Source of the DNA: Nostoc sp. TCL240-02
GTDB taxonomy: Bacteria; Cyanobacteriota; Cyanobacteriia; Cyanobacteriales; Nostocaceae
Reading direction: 5' to 3'
DNA length: 64,000 nucleotides
NCBI RefSeq assembly: GCF_013343235.1
Contig: NZ_CP040094.1
Location: 1,922,501 to 1,986,500 of the forward strand
In this document: in pieces, positions 38,009 through 47,796 of the stretch
How positions within the stretch are numbered: position 1 is the first letter of the stretch
Layout: every line of letters begins with the position of its first letter
Notes under the pieces: generated by a model
What the model was told of the DNA's origin: nothing
Database searches by the model: none
The model's input: only the letters and a program-made list of their open reading frames with translations
Made by a program: the position numbers and the translations under genes

Positions 38009-38494
38009 TTATTTTTCTTTCAATTTGTTGATTGAAGTTGTTAATATCTTAATAATTATTTCATTCTCTTCTATCAGGTTTTGAAATTTTGATTTTGACA
38101 CTAACTCCGATTTTATCATTATTTTTATCCAATAAATGGTTCCACTGGCTTCCTTTAAGGCTATAGAATACTTATTGATAAAGTCTTTATTTGATTGTGC
38201 ATATTTAGGTTCTGAAAAGTTTGCACCATGAAAAATAAGTAATAAGTAATAAGTAATGAGTTAGAGATTTTTACAGATTTTTAGCTCACGGTGAATAAAT
38301 AATAAATATTTTTTTACTTATTACTCATTACTCATTACTCCTATTGATGTCCCGCTTCTTAAAAATTGTTTAGACAAGATTTTGCCAGCGTCGTCAAAAG
38401 GTCTTTTATTTAGCTCAGAATAAGCTTTGATAACTCTTATCGCCAAATTTTCTGTTCTTTCTTGAATACTGAGATTTGCGTTATAATTAATCAT
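38009..38494 (-). pseudogene. Four-helix-bundle protein gene split by a small MITE
   Basis: Starts MINYNANLSIQERTENLAIR then VIKAYSELNKRPFDDAGKI and QFLRSGTSIG, the N-terminal half of the four-helix-bundle family (the 23S rRNA intervening-sequence protein family). After the insertion it continues ANFSEPKYAQSNKDFINKYS, then ALKEASGTIYWIKIM and ends INKLKEK. Removing 38228-38339 with one CC copy restores 123 codons in frame. The interrupted gene stops soon after the junction. Family function is unclear; related proteins occur in mobile and accessory loci. Confidence 0.78.
38228..38339. mobile_element. 112-bp MITE built of TAATAAG repeats
   Basis: A 112-bp insertion whose two ends are inverted TAATAAG/TAATGAG repeats (plus-strand left AATAAGTAATAAGTAATGAG, right TTACTTATTACTCATTACTC), flanked by CC on both sides. 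Excision restores the four-helix-bundle gene in frame, which fixes the boundaries. Confidence 0.7.
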
Positions 38495-38546
38495 GAGTAA
38501 AAAAGGGTAATTCAATTTTACTTTATAAGTAATGGGTATTTACTCA

Positions 38547-39089
38547 TTACTCATTACTTAAAGAACGCGAAAAATAACTATTGCAATTAGACAATTCTGG
38601 CATTACTCCCGTACCAACAAATCTGTAAAAGGGGCCATTTTGCTCTCCCCACCACTGCGATAGCAATGTTAGTTGTTTGGCATTACCGTATAATCCTTGC
38701 TCCAAAGTGCTTTTTCCAAATATCGGAGAATTTATCGGGTAACTGCGCGACCCAGCAGGTAAGTCTCCAATACCCCCAGATACTGACTCAATCGCAAAGC
38801 ATTTATCTGCACTTAAATTTTGGTAAATAATAAAGTAACGCAAACTGTCAACATTTTCGCGTCCAGCCGGGACTATTACCTTGTCGGCATGAAAATTTGT
38901 GGGTACGTAACTCGGTAATGCTATTTTTAAGCCTAGTGAACGCAAAACTTTTAACTGAGTCGGTGTTAATTTTATTACTGAATTGGTTTGTGGAGGTTTG
39001 GGTTGAGCGATTACCGCAGCCGTAGAAGCGATAACACAGATGGCAAAGCAAGAAGAAGCAAGCTGAATTAGGTATTTAAATAATTTCAT
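38547..39089 (-). CDS. Exported protein of unknown function
   Basis: A 180-residue protein with a signal peptide (FKYLIQLASSCFAICVIAS, cleavage likely after VIAQ) and a mature domain with LTPTQLKVLRSLGLKIALPS, VPTNFHADKVIVPAG, YFIIYQNLSADKCFAIESVS and a final WWGEQNGPFYRFVGTGV. Two cysteines may pair. I know this as a recurring uncharacterised exported protein of cyanobacteria, without a function. It is alone on the minus strand between repeat tracts. Confidence 0.75.
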   Translation of the reverse strand: MKLFKYLIQLASSCFAICVIASTAAVIAQPKPPQTNSVIKLTPTQLKVLRSLGLKIALPSYVPTNFHADKVIVPAGRENVDSLRYFIIYQNLSADKCFAIESVSGGIGDLPAGSRSYPINSPIFGKSTLEQGLYGNAKQLTLLSQWWGEQNGPFYRFVGTGVMPELSNCNSYFSRSLSNE

Positions 39090-39175
39090 AGTTGATAGCT
39101 ATATATGACTTGGGTTCATAAAGTTGCAAATTGCTTGATCTCTGAATAACAGCAGCAGAAGTCGAGCATTAATTA

Positions 39176-39733
39176 CTACTTGCTCAGAGAATTATGTCTT
39201 CTATATTCAATCCGAACTTGTTTAACGTCAATTTGCCCAGACTCTAAAAACACAAGTTGCTCTACTTGGTATAACCCTAAATTTTTAAACTGTGCTAATT
39301 CTGAGTTAGATAATGGCCAAGGTGGGCCATCCTGTTCAGCTTCTGTGTCTCGAACACGAGCAATCATCAACAGCGTTCCACCAGGAGCAAGTACAGAGGT
39401 AACTGAAGAAATAACCCAAGAACGCACATTCAACGGCAAAGCTTGAATATTACGACATTCAAAAACAAAATCAAAAGCTTGATACCATTGTGAGCGAATT
39501 GCTAACAAATCTGCAACTACATAATTGACAGTTGAACCAGGAAATCGCTGCTGACACCAAGCGACTGCTGTCGGTGAAATATCAAAGGCAGTTACTTCAA
39601 ACCCTCGATGAGCTAAAGCTTCGGCATCATCTCCCAAGCCACAACCAATTACTAACGCCTTTTGCCCAAAAGCGAACGGTTCATGATTCGTCAACCAATC
39701 TTGTAGATAAGGATGAGGATTACAAACTTTAGG
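39176..39733 (-). pseudogene. Class I SAM methyltransferase, 5'-truncated
   Basis: The Rossmann core is present: ALVIGCGLGDDAEALAHRGF (motif I), TAFDISPTAVAWC (acidic D binding ribose), VADLL (motif II), FDFVFECRNIQAL and APGGTLLMIAR. Sense codons continue upstream of the ATG at 39694 (PKVCNPHPYLQDWLTNHEPF) to a stop at about 39735, so the usual N-terminal 60-80 residues (the thiopurine-methyltransferase-like entry segment) are lost. Possibly still translated from 39694, but the substrate lid is missing. Substrate unknown. Confidence 0.65.
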
Positions 39734-39995
39734 CTATCAACTTGCTAGCTATAAATGAAGTCCTGCTTGAAAATGAACAACCCGCTTTCGGAGATAATTT
39801 TCTTTGCACAGATCAAACTGCTGTAGCCCAAAGCCTTCGCAACCAGCTAGGGAGTTGCACTCATCGGATCTAAAGCTTGGGTAAGGTTGAGTGGGGTAAG
39901 TGAATACCCAATGTGTGAAAAGATACGATAAGTAATTAACAATGGTAATACTTAATACTTTTACCTTCACATCCAATGGCATTTGAACGACAATT

Positions 39996-40256
39996 ATGAG
40001 TAACCCTCTTTCCCATCCCGAAGATCCAGACTTTCATTCATCTATTCAGGAGAATCTAAAACAGCTTTCTGCTCAGTTGGGATCTCCTTTGTCCGAATTA
40101 TCAGTCATGGAAATATACCAGAATGCGTGCGATCTACTGAGCCACGTTTCTCCATCACCTCTTACTCTTGCCCGCGTTGCAGGAACATTACTCGTTTACC
40201 GAGTCCAGGACACAGAACTGGAAGAATCCCAGTGGTTCAGCACCCAAGTGTCATAA
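39996..40256 (+). CDS. Small hypothetical protein
   Basis: An 86-residue reading (SSIQENLKQLSAQLGSPLSE, LSVMEIYQNACDLLSHVS) predicted as helical and soluble. Nothing recognisable. A weak purine-rich stretch precedes the ATG. Codon use is ordinary for the region, so it may be real. Confidence 0.45.
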   Translation: MSNPLSHPEDPDFHSSIQENLKQLSAQLGSPLSELSVMEIYQNACDLLSHVSPSPLTLARVAGTLLVYRVQDTELEESQWFSTQVS

Positions 40257-41069
40257 AATAGGGCTATGCACCAGAGTCTAGCTTGAAAACGAGTAGCGAT
40301 CGCCTCACTCGACTATTTAAAATTTTAGGCAGACACAAAACCTTACCTCTGTATCGGAAAGCGCCACATCATCTCGGCTAACGCCACCGCCTCCCCATCT
40401 GGCGCGTATACACTAGCTTCACCCGACATTGCAATCACAATCCTTTGCCGCCTTGCCTACTCGAACCAAGCGAACACACCAGATTTAACCTGCGCGGACT
40501 CCGGCTTTCTGCCCTCCTTACAAGCTCTCACTTTCCACCGCCTCCGGTGACTTGATCTTCTTCCAAGTACAGAGTGCTTCTTTAAGATAAGTGAGTTCAA
40601 TACCTTTGTTAAGAGCAGAGTTGGCAAGATTTCTCGTAAAAACTGCCAAAATTACCTATACACAAGCTCGTAGTTGACAAGGTAGATTGGAATACCATAA
40701 CTTTTAGACTACTGACAATAGGTTAAAGAACCTTGCAGGAAACCTTAAAGGAATTTTAAGAACTCATCGTTTTAGCCGAACTTTGCCCCAGAACCGCCTG
40801 ACTGTACGCCCAATCTCTGCATTTAGCCAAAACTGCGATGGCACTAGCGCCCGCCGGAGGCGATCGCACAAGAACAACAAAAGCCGACTCAAGCAGATCG
40901 TTGAGTTTGCAGACTCCGATTTTCAGGGTGGGATCACCCCGTAGAAATTCACCACAGCCGTAATAACTTCCGTTTGTTTGCCATTTATGACAAAATCTTG
41001 TGCAGAAGTCCGGAAAAGCGCGCAATCAAGCTGTATCCGGCTTCAACCCTTGCTTTCACAAGCCCTGCC
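40257..41069. other. Gene-poor region with two gene tails on the minus strand
   Basis: No intact gene in about 800 bp. Minus-strand readings without starts resemble conserved C-termini: near 40360-40450 (RIVIAMSGEASVYAPDGEAV then LAEMMWRFPIQR) and near 40520-40650 (TRNLANSALNKGIELTYLKE then WKKIKSPEAVESESL). Both look like 3' ends of lost genes. A longer minus-strand reading at 40756-41025 has no family features. Confidence 0.4.
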
Positions 41070-42299
41070 ATGCAGCAAGACTTCTCTCACAAGAATCTTA
41101 GAGGTCGTTCATTCAAAGGTCAAAAATTTACCGGTGCAAACTTTAGGTACGCAGATATTCAGGGAACAGATTTTTGTGGGGCTAATTTGAGAGAAGCTGA
41201 CTTCAGACATGCCCAAGCGGGACTGCAAGGGTGGTGGGCAATTTTCCTAGTCCTGGTCTCATGTTTGTTGTCGGGAATCTCAGGATTTATCTGGTATTTA
41301 AATGGTTATTTGCTCTTGCTAATAGGTCAATTTACAAGGAGCTAATTTAGCAGATGCCAGCTTCATAGGTGCTGATCTTAGCGAGGCTAACTTGCAAGAC
41401 GCAGACTTATCCAGAGCAAAGCTAAAGCAAACTCAATTAGACGGAACCGACTTCACGGGCGCTACTCTCACTGGAGCCTACGTTGAAGACTGGGGCATTA
41501 CGACTGATACCAATTTTGACGGCGTGAAATGCGAATACGTTTATATGCGGCTCCCAACAAAAGAAAACCCAGACCCTCACCGCAAACCAGACAATAGACA
41601 AGAAGTTTTCGCTCCGGGTGAGTTCAATCTTAGCAGGCATAAACTTATTAGAACTGACCTAACCAAGGCAGACTTAAGTGATGCAGACCTTAGTAATGCT
41701 GATCTGCGTGGAGCATGTTTGAGTAGGACTCAAGCATTAGGAACAAATTTAACGGGAGTTAAAATTATAGGTGCGTGTTTAGAAGATTGGCATATTAACA
41801 AAGCTACAAAACTACATAAGTTGATTGTCAGTATATTTATCTTAGTATTGATAAACAAGAACGCTGTCCATATACCGGGAACTTTAATTTTGGAGAGTTC
41901 ACCAAGCTGTTCCAAAAATCTCTAGAAACCATTGATTGAATCTTTCGCAATGGTATCGACTGGGATTCTTTCGCCTACTCGTTTAAAAAAGTAGAAGTCG
42001 AAAACCAAGGCGCACAATTGGATGTGCAAAGCATAGAGAAGAAAGGCGATGGTATTCTTGTAGTTCGAGTGACTGTTGCTCCTGATGCAGATAAAGTAAA
42101 AATTCACAATCACTTCATGCAGGGATATGAGTTTGCAGCTAAGGTACTGGAAGCACAGTACCAAGAAAGACTTGAAGATAAAGATTTACTGATTTCCAAA
42201 CAGGAAGCACAAATTAACCGCCTGTTTGACATAGTGGAACAGCAAGGGTCAGTTCAAAAAGCATTGGCAGAAAATCCGAGGAAAGTTTCTAACTACAAT
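41070..42299 (+). pseudogene. Pentapeptide-repeat membrane protein, decayed
   Basis: Starts MQQDFSHKNLRGRSFKGQKF followed by A(D/N)Lxx repeats and two hydrophobic stretches (WWAIFLVLVSCLLSGISGFI). A frameshift near 41340 leads to a second repeat block (ADLSEANLQDADLSRAKL), the signature GAYVEDWGITTDTNFDGVKC then EYVYMRLPTKENPD, and a third repeat block. A frameshift near 41815 and a TGA in place of Trp at 41937 follow, then a soluble C-terminal domain (FAYSFKKVEVENQGAQLDVQ, VRVTVAPDADKVKIHNHFMQ) cut by an IS at 42300. A large cyanobacterial pentapeptide protein in ruins. Confidence 0.8.
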
Positions 42300-43451
42300 A
42301 GACCTATCTTTAAAATAAATTTTGTGGGAAAATAAACAGAAAAATGTAACTGTGTATATCAATAATGACAAGTCCCTTAGAAATAATAGAACTATACCCA
42401 CAGGAATCAAAAAGATTAATTGGGATTAAGTATGAAGACTTTATCACATTAGTAGCGTTAGCAGAAAAAAGGCATCTAGAGAAACAAGCAGAAATTGAAA
42501 AAATAAAAGTTAGGTTAATAGCATCTGGCGAAGGACGTAAAGCAGAAATGACCCCAAGACAGGGAGTGTGTCTATGCCTAGTATACCTGAGACAGAAGCC
42601 AATATTTGAAATCCTCGGATTATTATTTGATGTATCGAGGACAAAAGCAAATAACACATTTAATTATTGGGTAGAAATTCTGAGGGAAATTTTACCTGCC
42701 TCTCAAATAGAAGAAGCCAAAAAAATGAGCAAAAATATCAAGAATTATGCGAACAACTGTGTGAGTATGAATTAATAATAGATAGTGCAGAACAAGCTCT
42801 TACCTTGACCAGGCGATTATCAAGAGCAGAAAAAATATTATTCAGGTAAGAAGAAAATGCACACGCTAAAAAATCAATTTATAGTATTGCCAAGAGGTGA
42901 ATATATAGTTGATATTTGTATTGGACAATTAGGAAAGATAAGCGATATTACACTATTTAGAAATAATCGCCAAAACCTAGATGCCAAACAAAGATTTTTG
43001 GGAGACAAAGCTTATATAGGAGAAGAATTTATTACCACACCTTATAAAAAGCCAAAAAAAGCTGAACTTTCCGAGATTCAAAAATCAGAAAATCAGAAAT
43101 TATCATCAAGAAGAATTGGTGTTGAACATCTCATCTGTAGAGTAAAAACTTTTCGAGTAGCTAGTGATAGATTTCGTTTAGCTCGACATCGTTATAATCA
43201 GGTGATAATGGCAGTATGTGGATTAGTTAGGTTACATCTAAATCATTCATTTATACTAAGTCATGATATTTGAATTATCAGCCAAGATATTTTCTTTTTC
43301 ACAAAGCTATGTTTCTCAAAACTTTTAATAATTTTAATATTTTCATCCCCAAACCCTTATTTTTACGTTCACTCATAAGAGTGTATTTCATCCCACTTAT
43401 AGTTCGTATAACGCTTTCACAGTAAGCTTTTTATCTTTTGTGGACAAGTCT
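42300..43451 (+). mobile_element. IS5-family element, relative of 25929-27064
   Basis: About 1152 bp. The right end (TTTTGTGGACAAGTCT at 43436-43451) resembles the end of the 25929-27064 element; the left end AGACCTATCTTT is only partly similar. No target duplication is visible, so boundaries are approximate. It truncates the pentapeptide gene. Confidence 0.6.
42365..43273 (+). pseudogene. IS5-family transposase with two frameshifts
   Basis: The N-terminal helix-turn-helix part (IELYPQESKRLIGIKYEDFI, VCLCLVYLRQKPIFEILGLL, VSRTKANNTFNYW) runs to EEAKK, where seven A (about 42719-42725) shift the frame to NEQKYQELCEQLCEYELII. A second shift near 42815 is needed to reach the catalytic end (MHTLKNQFIVLP, GQLGKISDITLFRNNRQ, GDKAYIGEEFITTPYKK, GVEHLICRVKTFRVA). 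Homologous in order to the transposase at 26010-26902. Confidence 0.78.
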
Positions 43452-43820
43452 TTTGTTCTAAGCTAATCGGCACTTAAGTTGCATAATAAGAAGATGAAGC
43501 CGTTTCAAAGCACCTATGCCGCCACCAGCCAAGAACTTTTTAACACAGGAGCAAGTCAGCAAGCTACAGGAAGCTCTAAAAGAGAGCAACCTACCGCATA
43601 TTAGGGAAAGAATTCTAATTATTCTTCTGCAAAATGATGGGAAGCCGCAACACGAAATTGCAAAATTTTTAGGCTGTTCGCATAGAACAGTGGCATATTG
43701 GTGTATGCATGGAGATCCAGATAATTTAGAAACCTTACATAATAAAAGAGAGTACGAACATTGGCGAAAAGCCACTCCTGAATATATTGAACTTTTATTA
43801 AAAACTGTTGCTCAAGAACC

Positions 43821-44999
43821 AGAAATGTTGAATGCTGATACAAAACTTTACATTATTAGTTACACTAAGTCTCAAAAGCTTAAATTAGTCAGCAAAACAT
43901 CATCTCCTCAAACCAATGAACATAGCTGATTTTCTGACACATACAAGATTGAAGATAGCGGAATTTATCTAATAGTGTATGTCCCCATTGTTCGGGAATA
44001 GATAAAAGCTGTAAAATCAGATAGGCTATCAAGCTCACGTAAATTTGTATGGTAATACCATTGACGTTTTTGGTAATGAGTTTGTCAAGTTTTAAGTGCA
44101 TCTTTAAAAACTTCCACAACAATTCAACTCCCCAACGTAATCGATAAATATCCCTAATTTCATCATCATGAACAGCTGCATCTCCCGACTCTGGTAAATT
44201 AGTCACTAAGCGAAACTCGGTTTTTGTCTCTAAATCACAGAAATTAATTACTCTATAAGCTTGAGCATCATCAGATGCACCAACTTTGACCAATCCATTT
44301 GAGCCATCAAATTCTAGTTTCCAATTGTTTTTTATCCGCAAAACAAAATATTTGTTTTCTTGTACTAATTCTTGGATAAATTTTAATCCAGCAAAACCCC
44401 TATCCATTACTCCAACAGCATTTATTGGGAGACTAGACATCATTTTGGAACCAAATTTATAATCATGGTCATGTCCAAAATTGATGAAGTTATCTTCTGG
44501 GCTTCCTGTGGAGAGATTTAAGGAACTAAACAGCTTGACTTGATGATGACCTAGTACCCATAACAATTTACTTGTGAGAGTAATAATTGTTGAATCTATT
44601 GGACAAATTGCATATTTATTGTGTAACTTTTTTTGAACTTTCTTCTGTACTAATTCATTTAATTTTTGGTAAATCTCTTGAAAAGGTTTTTGGCTTCGAT
44701 GTAAATTTGCTTTAGAGAAAGTAGAAATATCTACCTCAAAACAATTGTTATTTAATCTGTTAAACAAATCTCGCATACTTGTTAAGCTGTTATCCAGGGC
44801 ATAGGATAGCCAGCACTCAAAAAACAGACGACTGTTCAATACTGGATAATCGTTTTTTGGCAGGCTTTTCAGTATATCTTTGACAATTTTGGGAAATGAA
44901 TTTATAATCACAATCAAACTAATATATTTTAAGCCTTAGCCCAAAACTACCATATTTTGGGCTATTTTTATCGGATTTTTCTTAACATTCAACACTTCT
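43821..44999 (-). mobile_element. IS4-family element with 11-bp target duplication
   Basis: A 1179-bp element with ends AGAAATGTTGAATG / CATTCAACACTTCT (one mismatch) and an exact 11-bp duplication GCTCAAGAACC (43810-43820 and 45000-45010). Both features fit IS4. The element is complete. Confidence 0.92.
43889..44917 (-). CDS. IS4-family transposase
   Basis: A 342-residue intact transposase. The catalytic Asps lie in CPIDSTIITLTSKLLW and VGVMDRGFAGLKF; the IS4 signature Y-x2-R-x3-E-x6-K is present in YRLRWGVELLWKFLK. Length and motif spacing are normal and there is no lesion. It probably remains active, consistent with its perfect target duplication. Confidence 0.92.
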   Translation of the reverse strand: MIVIINSFPKIVKDILKSLPKNDYPVLNSRLFFECWLSYALDNSLTSMRDLFNRLNNNCFEVDISTFSKANLHRSQKPFQEIYQKLNELVQKKVQKKLHNKYAICPIDSTIITLTSKLLWVLGHHQVKLFSSLNLSTGSPEDNFINFGHDHDYKFGSKMMSSLPINAVGVMDRGFAGLKFIQELVQENKYFVLRIKNNWKLEFDGSNGLVKVGASDDAQAYRVINFCDLETKTEFRLVTNLPESGDAAVHDDEIRDIYRLRWGVELLWKFLKMHLKLDKLITKNVNGITIQIYVSLIAYLILQLLSIPEQWGHTLLDKFRYLQSCMCQKISYVHWFEEMMFC

Positions 45000-45842
45000 G
45001 CTCAAGAACCCTCATCATTAGGTTACGAATTTGGGAAATGGACAGCAGAAAGATTAGCTACTTATTTAACCGAGAAAACAGGTATTGATTTAAGTAGCTC
45101 TCAAGTGAGGAGGATATTAAAGCGAAAAAAGTATAGTTATATTTGGGCTAAATATGATCTAAAGGATAAACAAAATCCAGTAGATAGAGCAAAATTTAAA
45201 GAAAAACTTACCCAATATTTATTGATTGCACGAGAACAGCCAGAGCGTCTACAGGTATGGTTTTGGGACGAGAGCGGGTTTAGTTTACGTGTAATTCGAC
45301 GCAAGAATTGGAGTAAAAAAGGAAAACGTAAAAATGTTCCAGGGCAACGGCGTTGTGGTCGGGTTAATGTGATGGGAGCAATCCGAGAATTAGACCGAAA
45401 GCGGGTATGCTTTTTCGTGAAAAAAGGTAATGCAGATATTTTTTACGAGCAATTACAACTATTATTTGAATTAATTAAACAGGAGTGGATAAGTAAAGGA
45501 AACCTTGGCGAAGATTTTGTAAAATCTGGGCCGAAGATTATTTTAGTTTTAGATAATGCTAGTTTTCATAAACGCAAAGACATTATAGCTAAAATATCTG
45601 AAGAGTTCCCAAATTTTGTTTTAGAGTTTTTACCCCCTTACAGCCCTGATTACAATATTATTGAGTTAGTCTGGCACTCATGTAAAGAATATATTGCTCA
45701 TCGCTTATTTAAATCAGTAGATGAATTAAAATCACTGCTAGATAAGCTTTTGAATCAAGGCGAGTTAGTGATTAAGTGGCATCGCCAAATCAAAAACAAA
45801 GGCAATCTCAGCTATATTGCAGCTTGAATGCCGATTAGCTTA

Positions 45843-46161
45843 CCTGCCCCTGCCTCTGAGTTTGATTAGCGATCGCAGAATTTAGAGATTTTTCATTTTG
45901 AACGACGGACGCGGCGGAACAAGCACCTTTATGACAATCTTTCGGCTCAACGCCACAATCCTGGGCTTTTCCTATCAACGAAACAGATTCACCTTGTGCA
46001 GCATCCACAAGCGCTAGCGTCGTACAGTCTGTTACCGTAGGTAACTCAACTTCATTCTCTGATACGCCTTGAACAATCTGAGGCGACGCGACCCCCAAGG
46101 GAGTGATCGCCGCCTCCTCACAGTGCGAAATGACGGGTTGCGTGTCAGAGTTACACCTCAC
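45843..46161 (-). pseudogene. Fragment of the unknown coiled-coil gene family
   Basis: About 106 codons (GVASPQIVQGVSENEVELPT, VDAAQGESVSLIGKAQD, NEKSLNSAIANQTQRQGQ) that parallel the C-terminal half of the 47797-49574 gene (GASPQIVQGVSEKEEDLPMA, VDAAQDESALLEGEKQD, NEKSSSSAITNQTQGQV). It is cut on its 3' side by the IS630 insertion and has no N-terminal domain. Confidence 0.65.
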
Positions 46162-46209
46162 AAACTCTTTTGTAGAGTTTGTGAGGTGTTCCTAAGCAGT
46201 TCGTGAGGC

Positions 46210-46503
46210 TTACTGGAATCCTTGCTCTGACTGACTTTGAGCTAAAATAGATGCTTTATACAAAGCACGCATTTCTTCAGAGGCAGCATCTATCTCTGAA
46301 TCCCCAGCATTTGGTTCTCGTTTTTCAGAATTAGCTTTCTCCCAGAACTCCTTCATCCGACTGCCATGCAAATTTTTCACCATCCAGCTAGCCGTTTCCC
46401 GTCCATCTTCTATGGACTTGTCGGGTTTGAAAATGAATAGCTCACTGTCAGAGAGAATTTTCGTCGCAGAGATAAAAATAATGTAACCCATCTCAGTAGA
46501 CAA
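46210..46503 (-). CDS. Hypothetical protein
   Basis: A 97-residue soluble protein (MGYIIFISATKILSDSELFI, FKPDKSIEDGRETASWMVKN, SEEMRALYKASILAQSQ). No recognised domain. A strong hairpin (CCCTCTCCTAA / TTAGGAGAGGG at 46515-46553) lies just upstream. Confidence is limited to its being an open, plausible gene. Confidence 0.5.
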   Translation of the reverse strand: MSTEMGYIIFISATKILSDSELFIFKPDKSIEDGRETASWMVKNLHGSRMKEFWEKANSEKREPNAGDSEIDAASEEMRALYKASILAQSQSEQGFQ

Positions 46504-46668
46504 GGGAACTATAACCCTCTCCTAACAAACCATTCTGTTTTCTTAGGAGAGGGATAAGGATCGCCCTTCCAGCACTTCCTCCCATAAATGCGTCACTAAT
46601 GGCTTTTATTGCAATGCCTACAGCTTATTTTCAATGGGAATAAATCACATGAAGCTACTTTTTGTATT

Positions 46669-46725
46669 TCGTTTGATGATAAAGCGAATGGCAGGTTCAG
46701 ATTTTGATTACGAATCAGCTATTAG
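46669..46725 (+). mobile_element. Relic right end of the IS427-like element
   Basis: The sequence TTTGATGATAAAGCGAATGG followed by ATTACGAATCAGCT matches, with several changes, the last transposase codons and terminal repeat of the intact element at 25251-25304. Only this end remains. Confidence 0.65.
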
Positions 46726-46948
46726 TGCAACATAAATTTTAATACATTTAGCCACGCTTTTGTCACAATTTTGCAATAACTTTGTCAATACAACGTGTGA
46801 TGCTATAGGTCTGGCTTCGGAAATAGTCTTAGACTAAACCCACACACCAGAATCTACAGAAGAAAATCTACTTAAGGCACATTCCCTTATCAAGATGGAT
46901 CTTCAAATAGAAATTGCAAAATCTCATACATTTGAAAGGAACAAGAAG

Positions 46949-47359
46949 ATGAATTGGAAAGTAATTTATTTACTCCCTGCTTTGATTCTAGCTACTGCTG
47001 TGCCTGCTTACTCTTTAACTAATAATAAAAGCCAAAGTTCAGATCCTGCTAACCACATTGCCCAAAGTACTCAACAAGGCAACATCATGAAAAAACCTAA
47101 TGCTGTACCAAAGGTTAATGCCAAGCGCAAGTCCAATAATGTGGCAAAGCGTAGTACTCGTAATGTACTAACAGTAGGCAGCAGGGGAGAGACAGTGAAA
47201 GCTGTTCAGAATTCTTTAAAGCAACAAGGATTCTATACAGCAAGTGTGAATGGTGTGTTTGATAACAAAACTCGGGCAGCTGTGATCAAATTTCAGAAAT
47301 CTAAAGGATTAAGAGCAGACGGAATAGTTGGACATCGGACTTTAGCAGCTCTGAAATAA
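46949..47359 (+). CDS. Exported peptidoglycan-binding protein
   Basis: A 136-residue protein with a signal peptide (VIYLLPALILATAVPAYS), a basic linker (KRKSNNVAKRSTRN) and a C-terminal PG_binding_1 domain (LTVGSRGETVKAVQNSLKQQ, GFYTASVNGVFDNKTRAAVI, FQKSKGLRADGIVGHRTLAA). It should anchor to peptidoglycan in the periplasm. The ATG at 46949 is preceded by AAGGAACAAGAAG; the longer reading from 46895 adds no conserved residues. An 8-bp stem-loop (AAGGCTAG / CTAGCCTT, 47404-47429) follows the stop and could terminate transcription. Confidence 0.85.
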   Translation: MNWKVIYLLPALILATAVPAYSLTNNKSQSSDPANHIAQSTQQGNIMKKPNAVPKVNAKRKSNNVAKRSTRNVLTVGSRGETVKAVQNSLKQQGFYTASVNGVFDNKTRAAVIKFQKSKGLRADGIVGHRTLAALK

Positions 47360-47796
47360 AACAGTTTACTAATATCCTCATTGCTGAAATGCCTGAAAGA
47401 CAAAAGGCTAGAATTTATTTCCTAGCCTTAAAAGAGGGTTATTCTATCTGCGTAAGTTGGGAAGCAAGTTACGCGTTTAGCCTTCCCAAAGGGTAGCAAG
47501 CGGCGTTTGAGGGATTTTTGATTTCTAAAACAAAGCGGTCATTATTTTGACTTTTACTCGTAGATATTTCTTGTTGAAGAACAGTCTCAAAACTTGTTCC
47601 AGCAGGTACAGATATTTATTGATTATTTGGTTGACTAGAAGTGTTGTCAGTCTGATTATTAGTTTTATTAAAATAATACTCAATAACAATGGCAACAGAT
47701 TTTTCATAGCGACGGTATCGATGTATAAATAATAACAATACCATCTTTTTAGCAGCAATCGCTTTAGCTACACGTTATTCTGAGACAGTGTGATTT
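47360..47796. other. No gene recognised
   Basis: About 440 bp between the peptidoglycan-binding protein gene and the coiled-coil gene. Apart from the stem-loop at 47404-47429 I see only AT-rich sequence with overlapping opposite-strand readings of low complexity. Confidence 0.4.

Larger units (their letters stand above)
43516..45827 (+). pseudogene. IS630-family transposase, interrupted by IS4
   Basis: Starts MPPPAKNFLTQEQVSKLQEA; helix-turn-helix in GKPQHEIAKFLGCSHRTVAY; cut after VAQEP at 43820. After 45011 it resumes SSLGYEFGKWTAERLATYLT, then QVWFWDESGFSLRVIRRKNW (first Asp), ILVLDNASFHKRKD (second Asp) and FLPPYSPDYNIIELVWHSCK (Glu). Excision of the IS4 with one 11-bp repeat restores 373 codons in frame, so the gene was intact when hit. 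Confidence 0.88.
43461..45840 (+). mobile_element. IS630-family element carrying a nested IS4
   Basis: Ends AGCTAATCGGCACTTAAGTT and the complement of AAGCTTGAATGCCGATTAGCT-type sequence, flanked by TA on both sides (43459-43460, 45841-45842) as expected for IS630. The element is about 1190 bp without the 1179-bp IS4 inserted into it. On its right it abuts a fragment of the unknown coiled-coil gene family. A related but distinct element starts at 63129. Confidence 0.85.

Noticed and set aside
40756..41025. 89-codon minus-strand ORF
   Set aside because: Odd composition, no start signal, no motif; overlaps the upstream region of the pentapeptide pseudogene.
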